A DNA stretch of 6,917 nt, from NCBI GenBank assembly GCA_017646945.1, contig JAGCLN010000240.1, forward strand, positions 1-6,917, in the 5' to 3' direction. Below the pieces are notes generated by a model, which had not been told where the DNA came from, did not search any database, and saw only the letters and a program-made list of their open reading frames with translations. The DNA comes from Clostridia bacterium (lineage in GTDB: Bacteria > Bacillota > Clostridia > Christensenellales > Borkfalkiaceae). The position numbers and the translations under genes are program-made. The first letter of the stretch is position 1; every line of letters starts with the position of its first letter. Below are positions 6,652-6,917 of the stretch, one piece after another.

Positions 6652-6917
6652 TGAAGTTCGCATAAACATAGGCGTTATGAAAAAGGCTAAAAGATAGTTG
6701 AAAATGCAGTTGAAGATTTGACCTTTGAAGAACAACCTATAAAACACGTACGCCGTGTAAGGCGCGTTGCCGTTAAAGTGAGTTTCAATATAGTTGTTTA
6801 CCGCAGTTGAAAAACCCATATTTTCGTTGTAAAAATAAAAGCCGGTAGAGTTTATAAGTATCGTTCCTATAAATAGTGAAAGGATACAAATAACACCTAT
6901 TTTCAAGTAAAGCCACC
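6577..6917 (-). CDS. Membrane protein, C-terminal part (possibly the S component of an ECF-type transporter)
   Basis: This frame stays open to the right edge (codons TGG CTT TAC precede the first possible start, TTG at 6906), so the gene very likely begins outside the window and only its last 112 or so residues are seen. Two hydrophobic stretches are clear: IGVICILSLFIGTILINSTG and, near the end, IFNCIFNYLLAFFITPMFM, separated by a polar loop and YRLFFKGQ. A charged tail (KENFPKRKK, then ENLEQNTDENNG) follows. The arrangement of a late Arg-containing segment before the last helix resembles the C-terminus of folate/riboflavin-type ECF transporter S components, but this is a weak impression and I do not assign a substrate. 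The last 75 bases overlap the 3' end of the flippase gene on the other strand. No terminator is visible between the converging genes. Confidence 0.6.
   Translation of the reverse strand, partial: WLYLKIGVICILSLFIGTILINSTGFYFYNENMGFSTAVNNYIETHFNGNAPYTAYVFYRLFFKGQIFNCIFNYLLAFFITPMFMRTSLFKENFPKRKKVENLEQNTDENNG

Overview
The window looks like a housekeeping stretch from an AT-rich, low-GC Gram-positive bacterium, probably an uncultured clostridial lineage. The evidence is the gene neighbourhood (a comF-type gene, then secA, then prfB, as in Firmicutes), the Bacillus-type promoters and Shine-Dalgarno sites, and a SpoVB-type flippase. The genetic code appears standard: tryptophan is TGG, and every complete gene ends in TAA or TAG. 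No phage, insertion sequence, CRISPR array or rRNA/tRNA gene is visible.

Layout. The left three quarters is read leftwards (minus strand) in two units. Unit 1 is a small two-LysM-repeat protein (4774-5076 or to 5100) overlapping a ComF-family phosphoribosyltransferase (4056-4781) by 8 bases. It ends in an intrinsic terminator (4021-4051) that starts 4 bases after the comF stop codon. Unit 2 starts from a good sigma-A-type promoter (3979-4007) and runs secA (1258-3945), prfB (88-1185) and the first 29 codons of tsaD (1-88). tsaD runs off the left edge and is easy to miss because only its N-terminus is present; its ILAIESSCDETA motif and a TAATG stop/start overlap with prfB identify it. To the right, a divergent plus-strand gene (5188-6651) encodes a MATE/MOP-superfamily flippase of the SpoVB type. 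A minus-strand membrane protein (6577-6917, N-terminus outside the window) converges on it, and the two reading frames overlap tail-to-tail by 75 bases.

How the genes fit together. secA (protein export motor), prfB (release factor 2) and tsaD (tRNA t6A synthesis) form a translation/secretion operon. prfB has lost the programmed frameshift that normally autoregulates it. The comF unit sits where Bacillus has comFC, but the ribosome hibernation factor gene (hpf) usually found between comF and secA is absent. The flippase probably moves a lipid-linked cell-envelope precursor.

I found no convincing new multi-gene system. The points worth a second look are small: the frameshift-free prfB; two genes whose start codons conflict with their own upstream signals (LysM and flippase); a perfect GNRA-capped palindrome inside the flippase gene; and the deep convergent overlap at the right end.
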